Source: Buttiauxella agrestis
GTDB lineage: Bacteria; Pseudomonadota; Gammaproteobacteria; Enterobacterales; Enterobacteriaceae
Direction of reading: 5' to 3'
Length of the DNA stretch: 64,000 nucleotides
Assembly: GCF_900446255.1 (NCBI RefSeq)
Contig: NZ_UIGI01000001.1
Span: 522,763-586,762, forward strand
The translations under genes were made by a program, and so were the position numbers. Shown here one piece after another: positions 49,706 to 62,113 of this stretch; position 1 is the stretch's first letter; every line of letters starts with the position of its first letter. Below the pieces are notes generated by a model that saw only the letters and a list, made by a program, of their open reading frames with translations, ran no database searches and was not told the origin of the DNA.

Positions 49706-50782
49706 ATGTTTGGTGTTCTCGACCGTTATATCGGTAAAACCATCTTCACCACCATCATGATGACATTGTTCATGCTGGTGTCGCTGTCGGGCATTATTAA
49801 GTTTGTCGACCAGCTCAAAAAAGCCGGGCAGGGCAGTTATTCCGCTTTAGGTGCGGGTGTGTATACCGTTCTGAGTGTGCCAAAAGACATTCAAATCTTC
49901 TTCCCAATGGCTGCACTGCTTGGTGCATTGCTGGGGTTGGGGATGCTGGCGCAACGTAGTGAGCTGGTTGTCATGCAGGCATCGGGTTTTACGCGTCTGC
50001 AAATTGCATTGTCAGTAATGAAAACGGCGATTCCGTTAGTATTGCTGACGATGGCGATTGGTGAATGGGTTGCCCCGCAAGGCGAACAAATGGCGCGTAA
50101 CTACCGCGCACAGCAAATGTACGGCGGTTCGTTGTTAACCACGCAGCAAGGTTTGTGGGCAAAAGATGGCCAGAACTTCGTCTATATCGAACGCGTGAAA
50201 AGCGACAACGACCTCGCGGGCATCAGCATCTACAGCTTTAACCAGGATCGTCGGTTGCAATCGGTTCGCTATGCCGCCTCCGCACAGTACGATGCGGAAC
50301 ATAAAGTATGGCGATTGTCTCAGGTTGATGAATCTAACCTGAGCAATGAGAAACAAATTACCGGTGCTCAGACTGTGAGCGGTGAGTGGAAAACCAAACT
50401 CACGCCCGACAAGCTAGGTGTTGTTGCTCTGGACCCGGATGCACTCTCGATAAGCGGCCTGCACAATTACGTGAAGTACCTGAAGTCCAGCGGGCAAGAC
50501 GCCGGGCGTTATCAGCTCAATATGTGGAGCAAAATCTTTGCGCCGCTTTCTGTTGCGGTGATGATGCTGATGGCTCTGTCGTTCATCTTCGGGCCGCTGC
50601 GTAGCGTGCCAATGGGTGTGCGTGTTGTCACCGGTATCAGCTTCGGTTTCGTGTTCTACGTGCTCGACCAAATCTTTGGCCCACTAAGCCTGGTGTATAA
50701 CATTCCGCCGATTCTCGGTGCGTTGTTGCCAAGTGCCACGTTCTTCCTCATTAGCTTATGGTTAATGATGAAGCGCTCATAA
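49706..50782 (+). CDS. lptG: LPS export permease LptG
   Basis: Second permease of LptB2FG, same fold as LptF. It has 358 codons against 360 in E. coli. Membrane helices at about 12-35, 60-80, 98-120 and three at the C-terminus. The start abuts the lptF stop (TAAATG), so the pair is coupled. It ends at a strong hairpin shared with yjgR. Confidence 0.97.
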   Translation: MFGVLDRYIGKTIFTTIMMTLFMLVSLSGIIKFVDQLKKAGQGSYSALGAGVYTVLSVPKDIQIFFPMAALLGALLGLGMLAQRSELVVMQASGFTRLQIALSVMKTAIPLVLLTMAIGEWVAPQGEQMARNYRAQQMYGGSLLTTQQGLWAKDGQNFVYIERVKSDNDLAGISIYSFNQDRRLQSVRYAASAQYDAEHKVWRLSQVDESNLSNEKQITGAQTVSGEWKTKLTPDKLGVVALDPDALSISGLHNYVKYLKSSGQDAGRYQLNMWSKIFAPLSVAVMMLMALSFIFGPLRSVPMGVRVVTGISFGFVFYVLDQIFGPLSLVYNIPPILGALLPSATFFLISLWLMMKRS

Positions 50783-50796
50783 GATATTGTTATTAT

Positions 50797-50832
50797 GTAT
50801 GGAACTCTTTTCTTAGGGGAAGAGTTCCATAC
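50797..50832. terminator. lptG / yjgR shared terminator
   Basis: GTATGGAACTCTT and AAGAGTTCCATAC form a perfect 13-bp stem with a 10-nt loop between the convergent genes. It lacks a clear U run but is a long stable hairpin. Confidence 0.75.
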
Positions 50833-50837
50833 AAGAT

Positions 50838-52340
50838 TTATCGTTTACGCCCGCCCATAATGCTCCCCAACACACCGCGTATAATTTGATTCGTCACCTG
50901 GCGTGCAGCGCTTTTCGCCATGGTTTGCACGACGCCATCTTTCTTGCCGCCGCGTGGCCCGGTGGTGCCAAACAGAATATCCTTCAGCCCGCCAAGAATA
51001 CCGTTATCAACGGCTACTGATTCGCCTTTCACGGGTGGTGCATTTTGTTGCTCGCCTGCGGCCTGAACACCTTGTTGCAGGCGCTCATAAGCCGATTCAC
51101 GGTCAACGGTTTCGTCGTATTTCCCGTACAGTGGCGAGTGGTTCAGCAGCCCATTTCGTTCATCGTCAGTCACTGGCCCCATACGTGAACAAGGGGCGAT
51201 CACCATTGCGCGTTCGACCACCGTCGGGCTGCCTTTTTCATCCAGCAAAGAGATGAGAGCTTCGCCTGTACCCAACTCCTGAATCGCTTTTTCAGTATCA
51301 AATTTAGGGTTAGCACGCATGGTTTGCGCCGCGGCTTTCACCGCTTTCTGATCTTTGGGAGTAAAGGCGCGCAGTGCATGTTGAATGCGATTACCGAGCT
51401 GCCCCAGCACCGTATCCGGAATATCTGATGGATTCTGGGAGACAAAGTAAACGCCAACGCCTTTAGAACGGATCAGGCGAATCACCTGCTCGATTTTATC
51501 GAGCAGCACTTGCGGCGCATCGTTAAACAGCAGATGGGCTTCATCAAAGAAGAACACCAGCTTCGGTTTCTCCAGATCCCCCGCTTCGGGCAACTGCTCA
51601 TAGATTTCTGACAACATCCAGAGCAAACTGGCAGCATACAGCTTCGGCATTTGATAGAGCTTTTCGGCGGATAAGATATTGATAATGCCTTTGCCGTTGG
51701 CATCGGTGCGCATCCAGTCTTTGATATCCAGCATCGGCTCGCCAAAGAAATACTCGGCACCTTGTTGTTCAAGCTGCAACAACCCGCGCTGAATGGCTCC
51801 GACAGACGCACTGCTGATATTGCCGTATTGGTTCTGGAATGATTTGGCGTTATCGCCGATATACTGAGTCGCCGCGCGTAGATCTTTGAAGTCGAGGAGT
51901 AACAGGCCCTGATCGTCAGCAATACGGAAGATGATTTGCAGCACCCCGGCCTGAATGTCGTTGAGGTTGAGTAACCGTGAAAGCAGGAGTGGCCCGAGGT
52001 CAGAAACCGTTGCCCGCACCGGGTGGCCTTTCTCGCCGAAGATATCCCACAGCACCACTGGATTACCATGTGGCGACCAGTCATTCACACCGATTTTTGC
52101 AAGCCTTGCGAGCAGCTTTTCAGACTCGACGCCAGCTTGTGCAACGCCGGTGAGATCGCCCTTAACATCCGCCATAAATACCGGCACACCAATTTCGGAA
52201 AACGATTCGGCCAGCTTTTGCAGCGTGACAGTTTTACCTGTACCTGTAGCGCCGGTTATCAGCCCATGACGGTTCGCCATACTGGGCAGCAAATGCAGTT
52301 CTTGTTCGGTGGTTCTGGCAATCAGGAGCGGCGCAATCAT
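50838..52340 (-). CDS. yjgR: HerA/DUF853-family ATPase YjgR
   Basis: P-loop NTPase of the HerA/VirB4-like DUF853 group; role unknown. The start at 52340 ([20 protein letters not shown]) gives 500 codons, as in E. coli; upstream in-frame extension runs into the dhaK promoter. Walker A is GATGTGKT (about 30-37), and Walker B appears in [13 protein letters not shown]. The C-terminal GGRKR tail is typical. Confidence 0.93.
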   Translation of the reverse strand: MIAPLLIARTTEQELHLLPSMANRHGLITGATGTGKTVTLQKLAESFSEIGVPVFMADVKGDLTGVAQAGVESEKLLARLAKIGVNDWSPHGNPVVLWDIFGEKGHPVRATVSDLGPLLLSRLLNLNDIQAGVLQIIFRIADDQGLLLLDFKDLRAATQYIGDNAKSFQNQYGNISSASVGAIQRGLLQLEQQGAEYFFGEPMLDIKDWMRTDANGKGIINILSAEKLYQMPKLYAASLLWMLSEIYEQLPEAGDLEKPKLVFFFDEAHLLFNDAPQVLLDKIEQVIRLIRSKGVGVYFVSQNPSDIPDTVLGQLGNRIQHALRAFTPKDQKAVKAAAQTMRANPKFDTEKAIQELGTGEALISLLDEKGSPTVVERAMVIAPCSRMGPVTDDERNGLLNHSPLYGKYDETVDRESAYERLQQGVQAAGEQQNAPPVKGESVAVDNGILGGLKDILFGTTGPRGGKKDGVVQTMAKSAARQVTNQIIRGVLGSIMGGRKR

Positions 52341-52475
52341 GATGAATTCCCTGTGGCGACATTTCCATAAGCATAGCAAGCGGCAGACGTTCGTCATTAG
52401 CCAAAATCCAGGATTGCGGCAGCTCTCGCAGCAAAGGCTATGCTTTGCATATGTATTACTTATTATTGGGAAACT

Positions 52476-54113
52476 ATGTCCAGATTCTTCTTTAACGACC
52501 GTAAGCACATGGTCGACGACGCCATTGAAGGCGTCATCATCAGCTCTCGTTTTCGCAATCTGACCCGTTTAGATACTGACCCCGCTATCCGCGTCGTCGT
52601 GCGCAAAGACTGGAACAAAAGCAAAGTCGCGATAATTTCTGGTGGTGGTTCTGGCCATGAACCGGCACATGCAGGATTTGTCGGTAAAGGGATGTTAACT
52701 GCGGCAGTGTGTGGCGATTTATTTGCCTCGCCGAGTGTAGACGCTGTGTTGAACGCGATTGTGGCAGTGACTGGCGACCGGGGTTGTCTACTCATCGTCA
52801 AAAACTACACCGGCGATCGTCTGAATTTCGGCCTCGCCGCTGAACGCGCTAAAAAGCATGGGCTGAAAGTCGAGATGGTTATCGTCGGCGATGATATTTC
52901 GCTGCCCGACAATAAACAGCCGCGAGGCATTGCCGGAACGATTTTAGTGCACAAAATTGCGGGCTATGCCGCAGAGCAGGGCAAGTCATTAAGCGATGTT
53001 CGAGACATCGCGCAACTTGCTTGCGACAGCATTGCCAGCATGGGTGTCGCCATGCAAACCTGCAATCTGCCGGGTCAGAATGATGAAGAAGGGCGCATCA
53101 AAAAAGGTCATGTTGAGTTGGGCCTCGGGATTCACGGCGAGCCTGGAGCCAGCACAGTTGATAGCCAAAACAGCCAGAAGACGATTACCGCGTTAGTTAA
53201 ACAGCTGCGTAAGGCAACGGGGCCGAAAGCCCGGCTTGCGGTGCTTATCAATAACCTTGGCGGAACATCTGCGCTGGAAATGGCCCTGCTGACGAAAGAG
53301 CTGGTGCATTCAGAACTCAAAGAGCAAATCGACTATTTGATTGGCCCAGGCGCACTGGTGACTGCCTTAGATATGAAAGGGTTCTCGCTTTCTGCCATCG
53401 CGCTTAATGAGACATTTATCGAAGCGTTGCAGGCCGATGTTGAAACTGCGGGCTGGCAACCGCTGGTGAAACTCGACCCAATGCCGCTGCAAAAGCACCG
53501 CGTGATCCACGGCGGAACCCATGCGAAACCGTCGGAAAACGACGCCGTTAAAGCGCTGGTCGCCACCATTACCCGCACGCTTATCGAGCAGGAAGATGCA
53601 TTGAATGCGCTGGATGCCAAAGTGGGCGATGGCGATACCGGCTCGACGTTCGCGCTGGGGGCGAGGGAAATCGCGCAGCTTAACGATGACGGCAAGCTGC
53701 CATTAAACGACACGGCGGCACTGCTGGAATTAATAGGCGAGCGTTTAGCCACGGTCATGGGCGGTTCGAGCGGCGTGTTGATGTCGATTTTCTTTACCGC
53801 CAGCGGGCAGGAAGTCGCTAAAAAGCAGCCTCTTGCCAACGCTTTACTGTTTGGGCTTGAGCAGATGAAACGTTACGGCGGCGCTGATTTAGGCGATCGC
53901 ACCCTAATCGACGCGTTGCAGCCCGCGCTCGAAGCCTTGAAAAACAGCGACCTCAGTGCTGCGGTGACGGCTGCGAATAAAGGGGCAGAAGCTACCGCGC
54001 AGATGCAAAAAGCTAACGCCGGGCGCTCATCATACGTGAACAGCGAAAACCTTAATGGGGTGAAAGACCCCGGTGCGGTGGCGATTGCGGCGGTGTTTGC
54101 AGGAATGAAGTGA
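52476..54113 (+). CDS. dhaK: ATP-dependent dihydroxyacetone kinase (DhaK-DhaL fusion)
   Basis: Single-chain kinase that phosphorylates dihydroxyacetone (and often D-glyceraldehyde), like the Citrobacter freundii enzyme of 552 residues. The ATG at 52476 ([20 protein letters not shown]) gives 545 codons. The DhaK domain (about 1-330) has [10 protein letters not shown] and the substrate-binding H220 in GLGIHGEPG. The DhaL ATP domain (about 365-545) has [13 protein letters not shown]. No glycerol dehydrogenase or dha regulator is adjacent. Divergent from yjgR across 135 bp. Confidence 0.93.
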   Translation: MSRFFFNDRKHMVDDAIEGVIISSRFRNLTRLDTDPAIRVVVRKDWNKSKVAIISGGGSGHEPAHAGFVGKGMLTAAVCGDLFASPSVDAVLNAIVAVTGDRGCLLIVKNYTGDRLNFGLAAERAKKHGLKVEMVIVGDDISLPDNKQPRGIAGTILVHKIAGYAAEQGKSLSDVRDIAQLACDSIASMGVAMQTCNLPGQNDEEGRIKKGHVELGLGIHGEPGASTVDSQNSQKTITALVKQLRKATGPKARLAVLINNLGGTSALEMALLTKELVHSELKEQIDYLIGPGALVTALDMKGFSLSAIALNETFIEALQADVETAGWQPLVKLDPMPLQKHRVIHGGTHAKPSENDAVKALVATITRTLIEQEDALNALDAKVGDGDTGSTFALGAREIAQLNDDGKLPLNDTAALLELIGERLATVMGGSSGVLMSIFFTASGQEVAKKQPLANALLFGLEQMKRYGGADLGDRTLIDALQPALEALKNSDLSAAVTAANKGAEATAQMQKANAGRSSYVNSENLNGVKDPGAVAIAAVFAGMK

Positions 54114-54129
54114 TTGTGTCGATTTTGCA

Positions 54130-54158
54130 GGGTGGATAAGCGCTAGCGTCATCCACCC
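54130..54158. repeat. REP-like palindrome between dhaK and ygjP
   Basis: GGGTGGAT-aagcgctagcgtc-ATCCACCC, an 8-bp stem with a GC loop, in the form of an enterobacterial REP unit. It also suits a shared 3' end for the convergent genes. Confidence 0.65.
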
Positions 54159-54168
54159 TTTTCCCCGG

Positions 54169-54669
54169 TTAAGCCTGGCCACTTAACGCCATTTGCGTCA
54201 ACCAAAGCCGCGTATCAAACTCAAGCTGATGATATTGCGGCTCCATATGGCAGCACAGCGAGTAAAACGCCTTGTTGTGATCCTTCTCTTTCAGGTGTGC
54301 CAGCTCGTGAACCACAATCATGCGTAAAAAGGCTTCTGGCCCATTTTTAAACACCGTTGCCACGCGAATCTCCGCTTTAGCTTTCAGCTTATTTCCCTGA
54401 ACGCGCGACACCGCCGTGTGCAAACCCAACGCATTATTCAGCACATGAATTTTGCTGTCATACGCCACTTTATTAATCGGCGGCGCATTGCGCAGAAACT
54501 GGTTCTTCAAATCTTGCGTCCAGGCATACAGCGCTTTGTCGGTGGTGATGTTGTGCGTATCCGGGTAGCGTTTTTGCAGCACTTCGCCCAGACGTTGTTC
54601 CGCAATCAGGGTACGAACCTGCGAGAGCAAATGTTCCGGATATCCCTGCAGATAAGTTAAATTGCTCAT
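54169..54669 (-). CDS. ygjP: Zinc-peptidase-like (WLM/DUF45) protein YgjP
   Basis: A 166-codon protein (167 in E. coli) of the YgjP/DUF45 metallopeptidase-like family. The HExxH motif is HELAH in VVHELAHLKEKDHNKAFY (about 120-137), with a further histidine as the likely third ligand. The true reaction is uncertain. It is divergent from rlmG with 106 bp between starts, as in E. coli. Confidence 0.92.
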   Translation of the reverse strand: MSNLTYLQGYPEHLLSQVRTLIAEQRLGEVLQKRYPDTHNITTDKALYAWTQDLKNQFLRNAPPINKVAYDSKIHVLNNALGLHTAVSRVQGNKLKAKAEIRVATVFKNGPEAFLRMIVVHELAHLKEKDHNKAFYSLCCHMEPQYHQLEFDTRLWLTQMALSGQA

Positions 54670-54775
54670 GAGTTCTCTCTTGCTTGACGTCTTTCAAAAG
54701 GCAGTTTGGAAAAAAAAGGGTATACTCACGCCCCCATTCGGGGATTAGCCGAAATTTTACCATCCAGGAGGGCCG

Positions 54776-55912
54776 ATGAGCCAATTAGACAACGGTTTCC
54801 GTTCACTGACACTAAAACGTTTTCCAGAAACGGACGACGTTAACCCACTACAGGCGTGGGAAGCTGCCGATGATTATCTTTTGCAGCAACTGGACGAAAT
54901 CGAAATCAGTGGCCCGGTCCTGATTTTTAATGACAATTTCGGGGCGCTGTCTTGCGTGCTGGCTGAACACAAGCCATATAGCATCAGCGACTCGTATCTT
55001 AGCGAACTGGCTATCCGTGAGAACCTGCGCGAGAACGGCATCGTTGAGTCCAACGTCACGTTCCTCGATAGCACTGCGAAATATCCGCAAGCTCCGGCCG
55101 TGGTTCTGATTAAGATCCCTAAAACCTTAGCTTTGCTCGAACAGCAATTGCGCGCCCTGCATGAAGTCGTGACGCCTGAAACTCGCATTATTGCGGGTGC
55201 TAAAACGCGTGATATTCACAACTCCACTATCGAGTTGTTCGAAAAAATCATCGGGCCGACCACCACCACATTGGCGTGGAAAAAAGCGCGTTTGATCAAC
55301 GCAACGTTCAGCGCACCGGTTCTGAAAGACACCGCAGAAACCCTGAGCTGGAAGCTGGAAGGCACGCCGTGGACGATTCACAACCACGCAAACGTCTTTT
55401 CCCGCACCGGTCTGGATATCGGCGCACGCTTCTTTATCGAGAATTTGCCAACCAATCTGGAAGGTGAAATTGTCGATTTAGGTTGCGGTAATGGCGTGAT
55501 TGGCCTGCATCTGCTTGAGCAAAACCCAGAAGCGAAAGTGGTATTTGTTGATGAGTCACCGATGGCCGTTTCCTCAAGCCGTCTGAACGTTGAAACCAAC
55601 ATGCCGGAAAACCTGGATCGTTGCGAGTTTATGATTAACAACGCATTGTCAGGTGTGGAGCCGTACCGCTTTAACACGATTCTGTGTAACCCGCCGTTCC
55701 ATCAACAGCACTCTTTGACCGATCAGGTGGCGTGGGAAATGTTCCACCATGCGCGTCGTTGTCTGCAAAATGGCGGCGAGCTGTACATCGTTGCTAACCG
55801 CCATCTGGATTACTATCACAAACTGAAAAAGATCTTCGGTAACTGCGACACCGTTGCCACCAACAAGAAATTTGTGGTGCTGAAAGCGGTGAAACTAGGC
55901 CGTAATCGTTAA
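54776..55912 (+). CDS. rlmG: 23S rRNA m2G1835 methyltransferase
   Basis: SAM-dependent enzyme that methylates G1835 of 23S rRNA. The 378 codons equal E. coli. The N-terminal half is a degenerate methyltransferase-like domain; the catalytic C-terminal half has [14 protein letters not shown] (about 235-248) and the NPPFH motif (about 304) of base N-methyltransferases. AGGAGGG is the ribosome site. It ends 3 bp from the convergent fadH. Confidence 0.96.
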   Translation: MSQLDNGFRSLTLKRFPETDDVNPLQAWEAADDYLLQQLDEIEISGPVLIFNDNFGALSCVLAEHKPYSISDSYLSELAIRENLRENGIVESNVTFLDSTAKYPQAPAVVLIKIPKTLALLEQQLRALHEVVTPETRIIAGAKTRDIHNSTIELFEKIIGPTTTTLAWKKARLINATFSAPVLKDTAETLSWKLEGTPWTIHNHANVFSRTGLDIGARFFIENLPTNLEGEIVDLGCGNGVIGLHLLEQNPEAKVVFVDESPMAVSSSRLNVETNMPENLDRCEFMINNALSGVEPYRFNTILCNPPFHQQHSLTDQVAWEMFHHARRCLQNGGELYIVANRHLDYYHKLKKIFGNCDTVATNKKFVVLKAVKLGRNR

Positions 55913-55915
55913 GAG

Positions 55916-58381
<2,466 letters not shown>

Positions 58382-59770
58382 ATGAGAATAACAGCATTAG
58401 CACTGTTAATAGCCGCTATTTTTTCAAGTGGCGCAATAGCCTCAACAAATGAATCAGCCCTGGAACAGCGTTTGAATCAATTAGAGAAACGCCTAATAGC
58501 CGCCGAAAACCGCGCTGCCAGTGCAGAAGCTGAAATCCAACAAATGAAAGCGACACCACCGCCAGTCGCGGCAACCGCACCGGTTGCTGTAGTGAGCGAA
58601 CAATCTGTTAATAGTAAAGCCGATAATCAATCGCCTAAATTAACCTTAAGCGGCTATGGCGACCTTAAAATATATGGCGATGTGGAATTTAATATGGATG
58701 CCGACAGCCACAGTAATGGCCTGACATCTGTTCGTCGCAGTGCCAATACTAATTGGGCCGATGGCACTAACGAGCGTTGGGATATTAATGGTCGTATTCT
58801 GCTTGGCTTTGATGGTTATCGCCGTATGGATGATGGTAATTTTGCCGGGTTCAGCGCGCAACCGTTAGCCGATTTAACCGGCCATATGAATCTTGATGAT
58901 GCGACATTCTTCTTTGGTCATGAGAACGACTGGAAAATTAAAGTGGGCCGCTTTGAAGCCTACGATATGTTCCCGCTCAACCAGGATACCTTTGTTGAAT
59001 ATTCCGGTAATACGGCGAACGATCTTTACGGTGATGGTTACGGCTACATTTACATGATGAAAGAAGGGCGCGGGCGTAGTGATACGGGCGGAAACTTCCT
59101 CATGAGTAAAACTATCGACAACTGGTATTTTGAGCTTAATACCCTGCTGGAAAATGGCACTTCTCTGTATCAGGACAAGTCATATCACGGTAATGAAATG
59201 GTGGACGATAAAAACGTGGCGTATGTCCGCCCCGTCATTTCCTGGTCTGAAGGCGCGTTCTCTGCCGCCGCGGCGATGGAAGCGCAAGTGGTTGATAACG
59301 CATATGGTTATAAAGATGCTAACGGTCAGATGGTCGATCAATCCAACCGCACTGGTTACGGCCTGACGATGACCTGGAACGGGCAGAAAAACGACCCGGA
59401 TAACGGCATTGTCGCTAACCTGAATACCGCCTATATGGACGCCAGTGATGAAACCGACTTCACCGCAGGGGTGAACGCCTTATGGCAGAATTTCGAGCTT
59501 GGTTATATTTATGCGCACAACGATATTGATAAGTTTGATGTGACCAACGCGGTGGAAAACTGCGACAGCGATTGCTGGATAACCAACGCCGGGAGTTATG
59601 ACATCCATACCATTCACTCTTCGTATCTCTTCCCGAACGTCATGGGCATGAAGAACTTTAATATTTACTTGGGGACTTACGTATCGTGGGTCAGTGCGGA
59701 TCAGGACTCCAGCGATGGCAGCGATAACACCCGCTATGGCGGGCGTGTGAGATTCAAATATTACTTCTAA
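58382..59770 (+). CDS. RafY-like carbohydrate outer-membrane porin
   Basis: A 462-codon outer-membrane protein. Signal peptide ends near SGAIA-ST (about 20). A short heptad coiled coil follows (ALEQRLNQLEKRLIAAENRA), like ScrY and RafY, then a Pro/Ala/Val linker, then a beta-barrel from about residue 80 ending in the terminal Phe (VRFKYYF). The barrel resembles RafY, the raffinose porin, more than LamB. The sugar is unknown, and no matching permease or hydrolase is next to it. Probably monocistronic; a REP unit follows. Confidence 0.85.
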   Translation: MRITALALLIAAIFSSGAIASTNESALEQRLNQLEKRLIAAENRAASAEAEIQQMKATPPPVAATAPVAVVSEQSVNSKADNQSPKLTLSGYGDLKIYGDVEFNMDADSHSNGLTSVRRSANTNWADGTNERWDINGRILLGFDGYRRMDDGNFAGFSAQPLADLTGHMNLDDATFFFGHENDWKIKVGRFEAYDMFPLNQDTFVEYSGNTANDLYGDGYGYIYMMKEGRGRSDTGGNFLMSKTIDNWYFELNTLLENGTSLYQDKSYHGNEMVDDKNVAYVRPVISWSEGAFSAAAAMEAQVVDNAYGYKDANGQMVDQSNRTGYGLTMTWNGQKNDPDNGIVANLNTAYMDASDETDFTAGVNALWQNFELGYIYAHNDIDKFDVTNAVENCDSDCWITNAGSYDIHTIHSSYLFPNVMGMKNFNIYLGTYVSWVSADQDSSDGSDNTRYGGRVRFKYYF

Positions 59771-59800
59771 TGTGGGCTGTAAGCGCAACTCTCTTCGTAG

Positions 59801-59827
59801 GTCGGATAAGCAGCCGCGTCATCCGAC
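59801..59827. repeat. REP-like element after the porin gene
   Basis: GTCGGAT-aagcagccgcgtc-ATCCGAC, a 7-bp stem with GC-rich loop, preceded by CGTAG: the usual form of enterobacterial REP (GTAGGTCGGATAAG). Likely also a 3'-end stabiliser. Confidence 0.75.
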
Positions 59828-59841
59828 AAAACTCACCCTCT

Positions 59842-59850
59842 CCCTCAGGG
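59842..59850. repeat. Left 9-bp target-site duplication
   Basis: CCCTCAGGG directly precedes the element's CTGTCTC end and is repeated exactly at 60491-60499 after the other end. Nine bases is the duplication size of Tn5/IS50-type transposition. Confidence 0.85.
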
Positions 59851-60490
59851 CTGTCTCTTAGTCACATCTTTGTGAGAAGGGAGACAGTTCCGTTCACCCG
59901 ATGTTCATTGTTTCATATAGCCACTGAACTGGTGAACGTCTTAGGGTGACCACCGTCGTCACCCTAAGAACCCGGACTCCCGGCAAATCAATCGCCGCAA
60001 GCGGTAAACACCGTTTTTCACCCAACATTCGCGGTCGTTCGCGACTCGTTCCAGACGATCGCTCACTCACGTGGCTCCCGGCCACGTGACCCCGACTGAA
60101 GGGTAAAAACGGTGCGATTGAAGCCGGAACACAAGGTCAACGTCAAAACCTAAAGACCACACCGAGCCGGTTTTGACCTTGTACCCGGTATAAATTGCCC
60201 CAGTGTTCCCCAGAAGTCAGGGTTGAGCTGCCGGGAGCAGCGAAAGTGAGCGATCGTCAGGAACGAATCGCGAACGACCCTGAACGTTGGGGATAAGCTG
60301 GGGTTTACCGCGCAGCGGCAATTTAATGGCCGGGCGACGGGGTCGCCAGGGGGATGTCGTTATCCCACTGGCACGTTCACCGTTTTCTGGAATTAAAGAG
60401 ATAACAGAACGCACGGGTGAACGGAAAATCAACGAGGCTTACAGGTCTCACCCTGACAAAATGCCCGGGTGAGTTGTGTATAAGAGACAG
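59851..60490. mobile_element. 640-bp non-autonomous element with Tn5/IS50-like ends
   Basis: The left end CTGTCTCTTAGTCACATCT and the right end, read inward, CTGTCTCTTATACACAACT agree at 16 of 19 positions. They differ from the Tn5 mosaic end by 2 and 1 bases. The element is bounded by a perfect 9-bp duplication. No transposase fits: only three ORFs under 75 codons occur. The interior is rich in inverted repeats: a 34-nt pair at 60033-60066 and 60246-60279 (32 of 34 paired), an 11-bp hairpin at 59940-59968, an 8-bp hairpin at 60068-60088, and CACCGTTTTT- and GTTTACCGC-type pairs. It behaves like a MITE mobilised in trans. Confidence 0.85.
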
Positions 60491-60499
60491 CCCTCAGGG
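60491..60499. repeat. Right 9-bp target-site duplication (contains the lsrK stop)
   Basis: CCCTCAGGG, identical to 59842-59850. Its TCA (60494-60496) is the lsrK stop codon on the minus strand, so the insertion left lsrK's reading frame intact. Confidence 0.85.
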
Positions 60500-62083
60500 A
60501 GAGGGTCGGGGAGAGGGCATCACCAACCCCGGCGCTTGCCACATTGACGTCGTCAAACCGCTATCAACCAGCGTGAGCTGATCGGCATATACCTTCATCC
60601 ACTTGCGTTTCATCTCGTCATACAACTCACGATGCGCCAGGTTCGGCGTAAACTCGTGTTGCCATTGCACCAGCCGTTCGCCAGCATCTGCCAGATTATT
60701 GAATATCCCGGCACCGACGCCCGCCGCAATCGCACACCCCAGCGCTGTCGCCTCTTTCACCACCGGCACGCGTACTGGCAAACCGGTTACATCGCTCAGA
60801 ATCTGGCTCCACAAAGCCCCTTTCGATCCGCCGCCAGCAAACACCAGCGATTCAAATTTAATGCCTGAAAAACCGGATATTTGCTCGAGATTGCAGGCCG
60901 AAACAATCGCTGCATTCTCTTCGAGGGCCCTGAACAGCGTCGATTTATTGCATTTTTCTGGGTCGATGGAGAGGTTAATAAACGACGGTGCAGCGTGATA
61001 CCACTGCTTGAAATGCATCGCGTCGGAGAAAATCGGCATCACGCCGTGAGAGCCAGCAGGCACCCGCGCCGCCATCTCTTCGAGCAGGGCGTAAGTGTCC
61101 ACGCCAAGCCTTTCTGCCAGCAGCTTTTCTTCGGCACAAAAGGCATCCCGGAACCAGCGCATGGTCAGACCGGTAAAGAAGCTAATGGACTCCGCTTGCA
61201 CCATGTTGCTGATAACGTGCGGATTAATGCGAATATTCATATCCGGATCGGTTTTGATCGCGGGCAGATTCACTACCTGCTGCCAGAACGTGCCGCCTAA
61301 AACTGCCGCTTGCCCGGCGCGAACCACACCCAGCCCTACACAACCGAGCTGCACATCGCCGCCGCCCATCACGACCGGCGTGCCTGCCAGCAAACCACTT
61401 TGTTGCGCTGCTTCCTGCGTCACGCCACCCAGCACGGTGCCGGTTTCTTTCACTGGTGAGAGAATGTCGGCGCGCAATCCGGCCATATCCATTAAGGCAG
61501 GCTGCCAGTCGCGAGTCGCCAGATCCAACATGCCAGTGGTACCCGCGTTAGAAGGATCCACCGCCAACTCGCCGCTCAGTTTCGCTGCCAGCCAGTCGCT
61601 AATCATCGTGACGGTTGCCGCCTGGCGATAAATATCAGGCCGATGGTGTGCAAGCCATAGCAGGCGCGGCATAGCGCTTAACGCCAGCGTCTGGCCGGAA
61701 ACCTGGTAAACTTCGGATTCAAACTGGAAATCGTGGATCTCTTTAAGCTCGGAGACTTCACGGCTGGCGCGGGCATCCACGTTGGCACATGCCCATATAG
61801 GATCGCCGTTACGATCGTAAAGCACGATCCCTTCACGCATCGAGCAGCAAGCGACGGCACTAATTGCACCTGGGGGAAGATGCGCTTTTTGCAGCGCATC
61901 GCGAATACATTGGCAGGCAAGCTGCCAGTTGGTGGTGAGATCAAACTCCATCGAGCCGGGAACATCGGCAACACTTAAGTGCTTCCATTCAGCCTGGCCG
62001 ACGGCAATCTGGTGGCCTGAAGTATCAAAGATAACGGCGCGAATACTCCCCGTTCCGGCGTCCAGCGCTAATAAATAACTCAT
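60494..62083 (-). CDS. lsrK: Autoinducer-2 kinase
   Basis: FGGY-family cytoplasmic kinase that phosphorylates imported AI-2 (DPD); phospho-AI-2 then relieves LsrR. The ATG at 62083 ([20 protein letters not shown]) has GGGGAAG upstream and gives 529 codons (530 in E. coli, with a different N-terminus). ATP-domain motifs [13 protein letters not shown] and [11 protein letters not shown] are intact. After the usual end (WQAPGL) nine extra residues VMPSPRPSP are read from a GC palindrome; the stop lies in the target duplication of the neighbouring element. Same strand as lsrR, 30 bp apart. Confidence 0.95.
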   Translation of the reverse strand: MSYLLALDAGTGSIRAVIFDTSGHQIAVGQAEWKHLSVADVPGSMEFDLTTNWQLACQCIRDALQKAHLPPGAISAVACCSMREGIVLYDRNGDPIWACANVDARASREVSELKEIHDFQFESEVYQVSGQTLALSAMPRLLWLAHHRPDIYRQAATVTMISDWLAAKLSGELAVDPSNAGTTGMLDLATRDWQPALMDMAGLRADILSPVKETGTVLGGVTQEAAQQSGLLAGTPVVMGGGDVQLGCVGLGVVRAGQAAVLGGTFWQQVVNLPAIKTDPDMNIRINPHVISNMVQAESISFFTGLTMRWFRDAFCAEEKLLAERLGVDTYALLEEMAARVPAGSHGVMPIFSDAMHFKQWYHAAPSFINLSIDPEKCNKSTLFRALEENAAIVSACNLEQISGFSGIKFESLVFAGGGSKGALWSQILSDVTGLPVRVPVVKEATALGCAIAAGVGAGIFNNLADAGERLVQWQHEFTPNLAHRELYDEMKRKWMKVYADQLTLVDSGLTTSMWQAPGLVMPSPRPSP

Positions 62084-62113
62084 GAACACTTCCCCGCAGC
62101 TTATGGCGCGGGG

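Noticed and set aside
54670-54775. Promoter TATACT before rlmG
   Set aside because: A plausible -10 is present but no -35 at a suitable distance; not strong enough to list.
59894-60472. Three short ORFs (61-71 codons) inside the mini-element
   Set aside because: They lie in the inverted-repeat arms and lack ribosome sites. Such repeats often appear in databases as hypothetical proteins.
59851-60490. Possibility that the Tn5-like ends are library adapter contamination
   Set aside because: The ends differ from the adapter sequence at 1 and 2 positions, enclose 600 bp of bacterial-looking DNA, and sit in a perfect duplication of the target. Raw reads would settle it.
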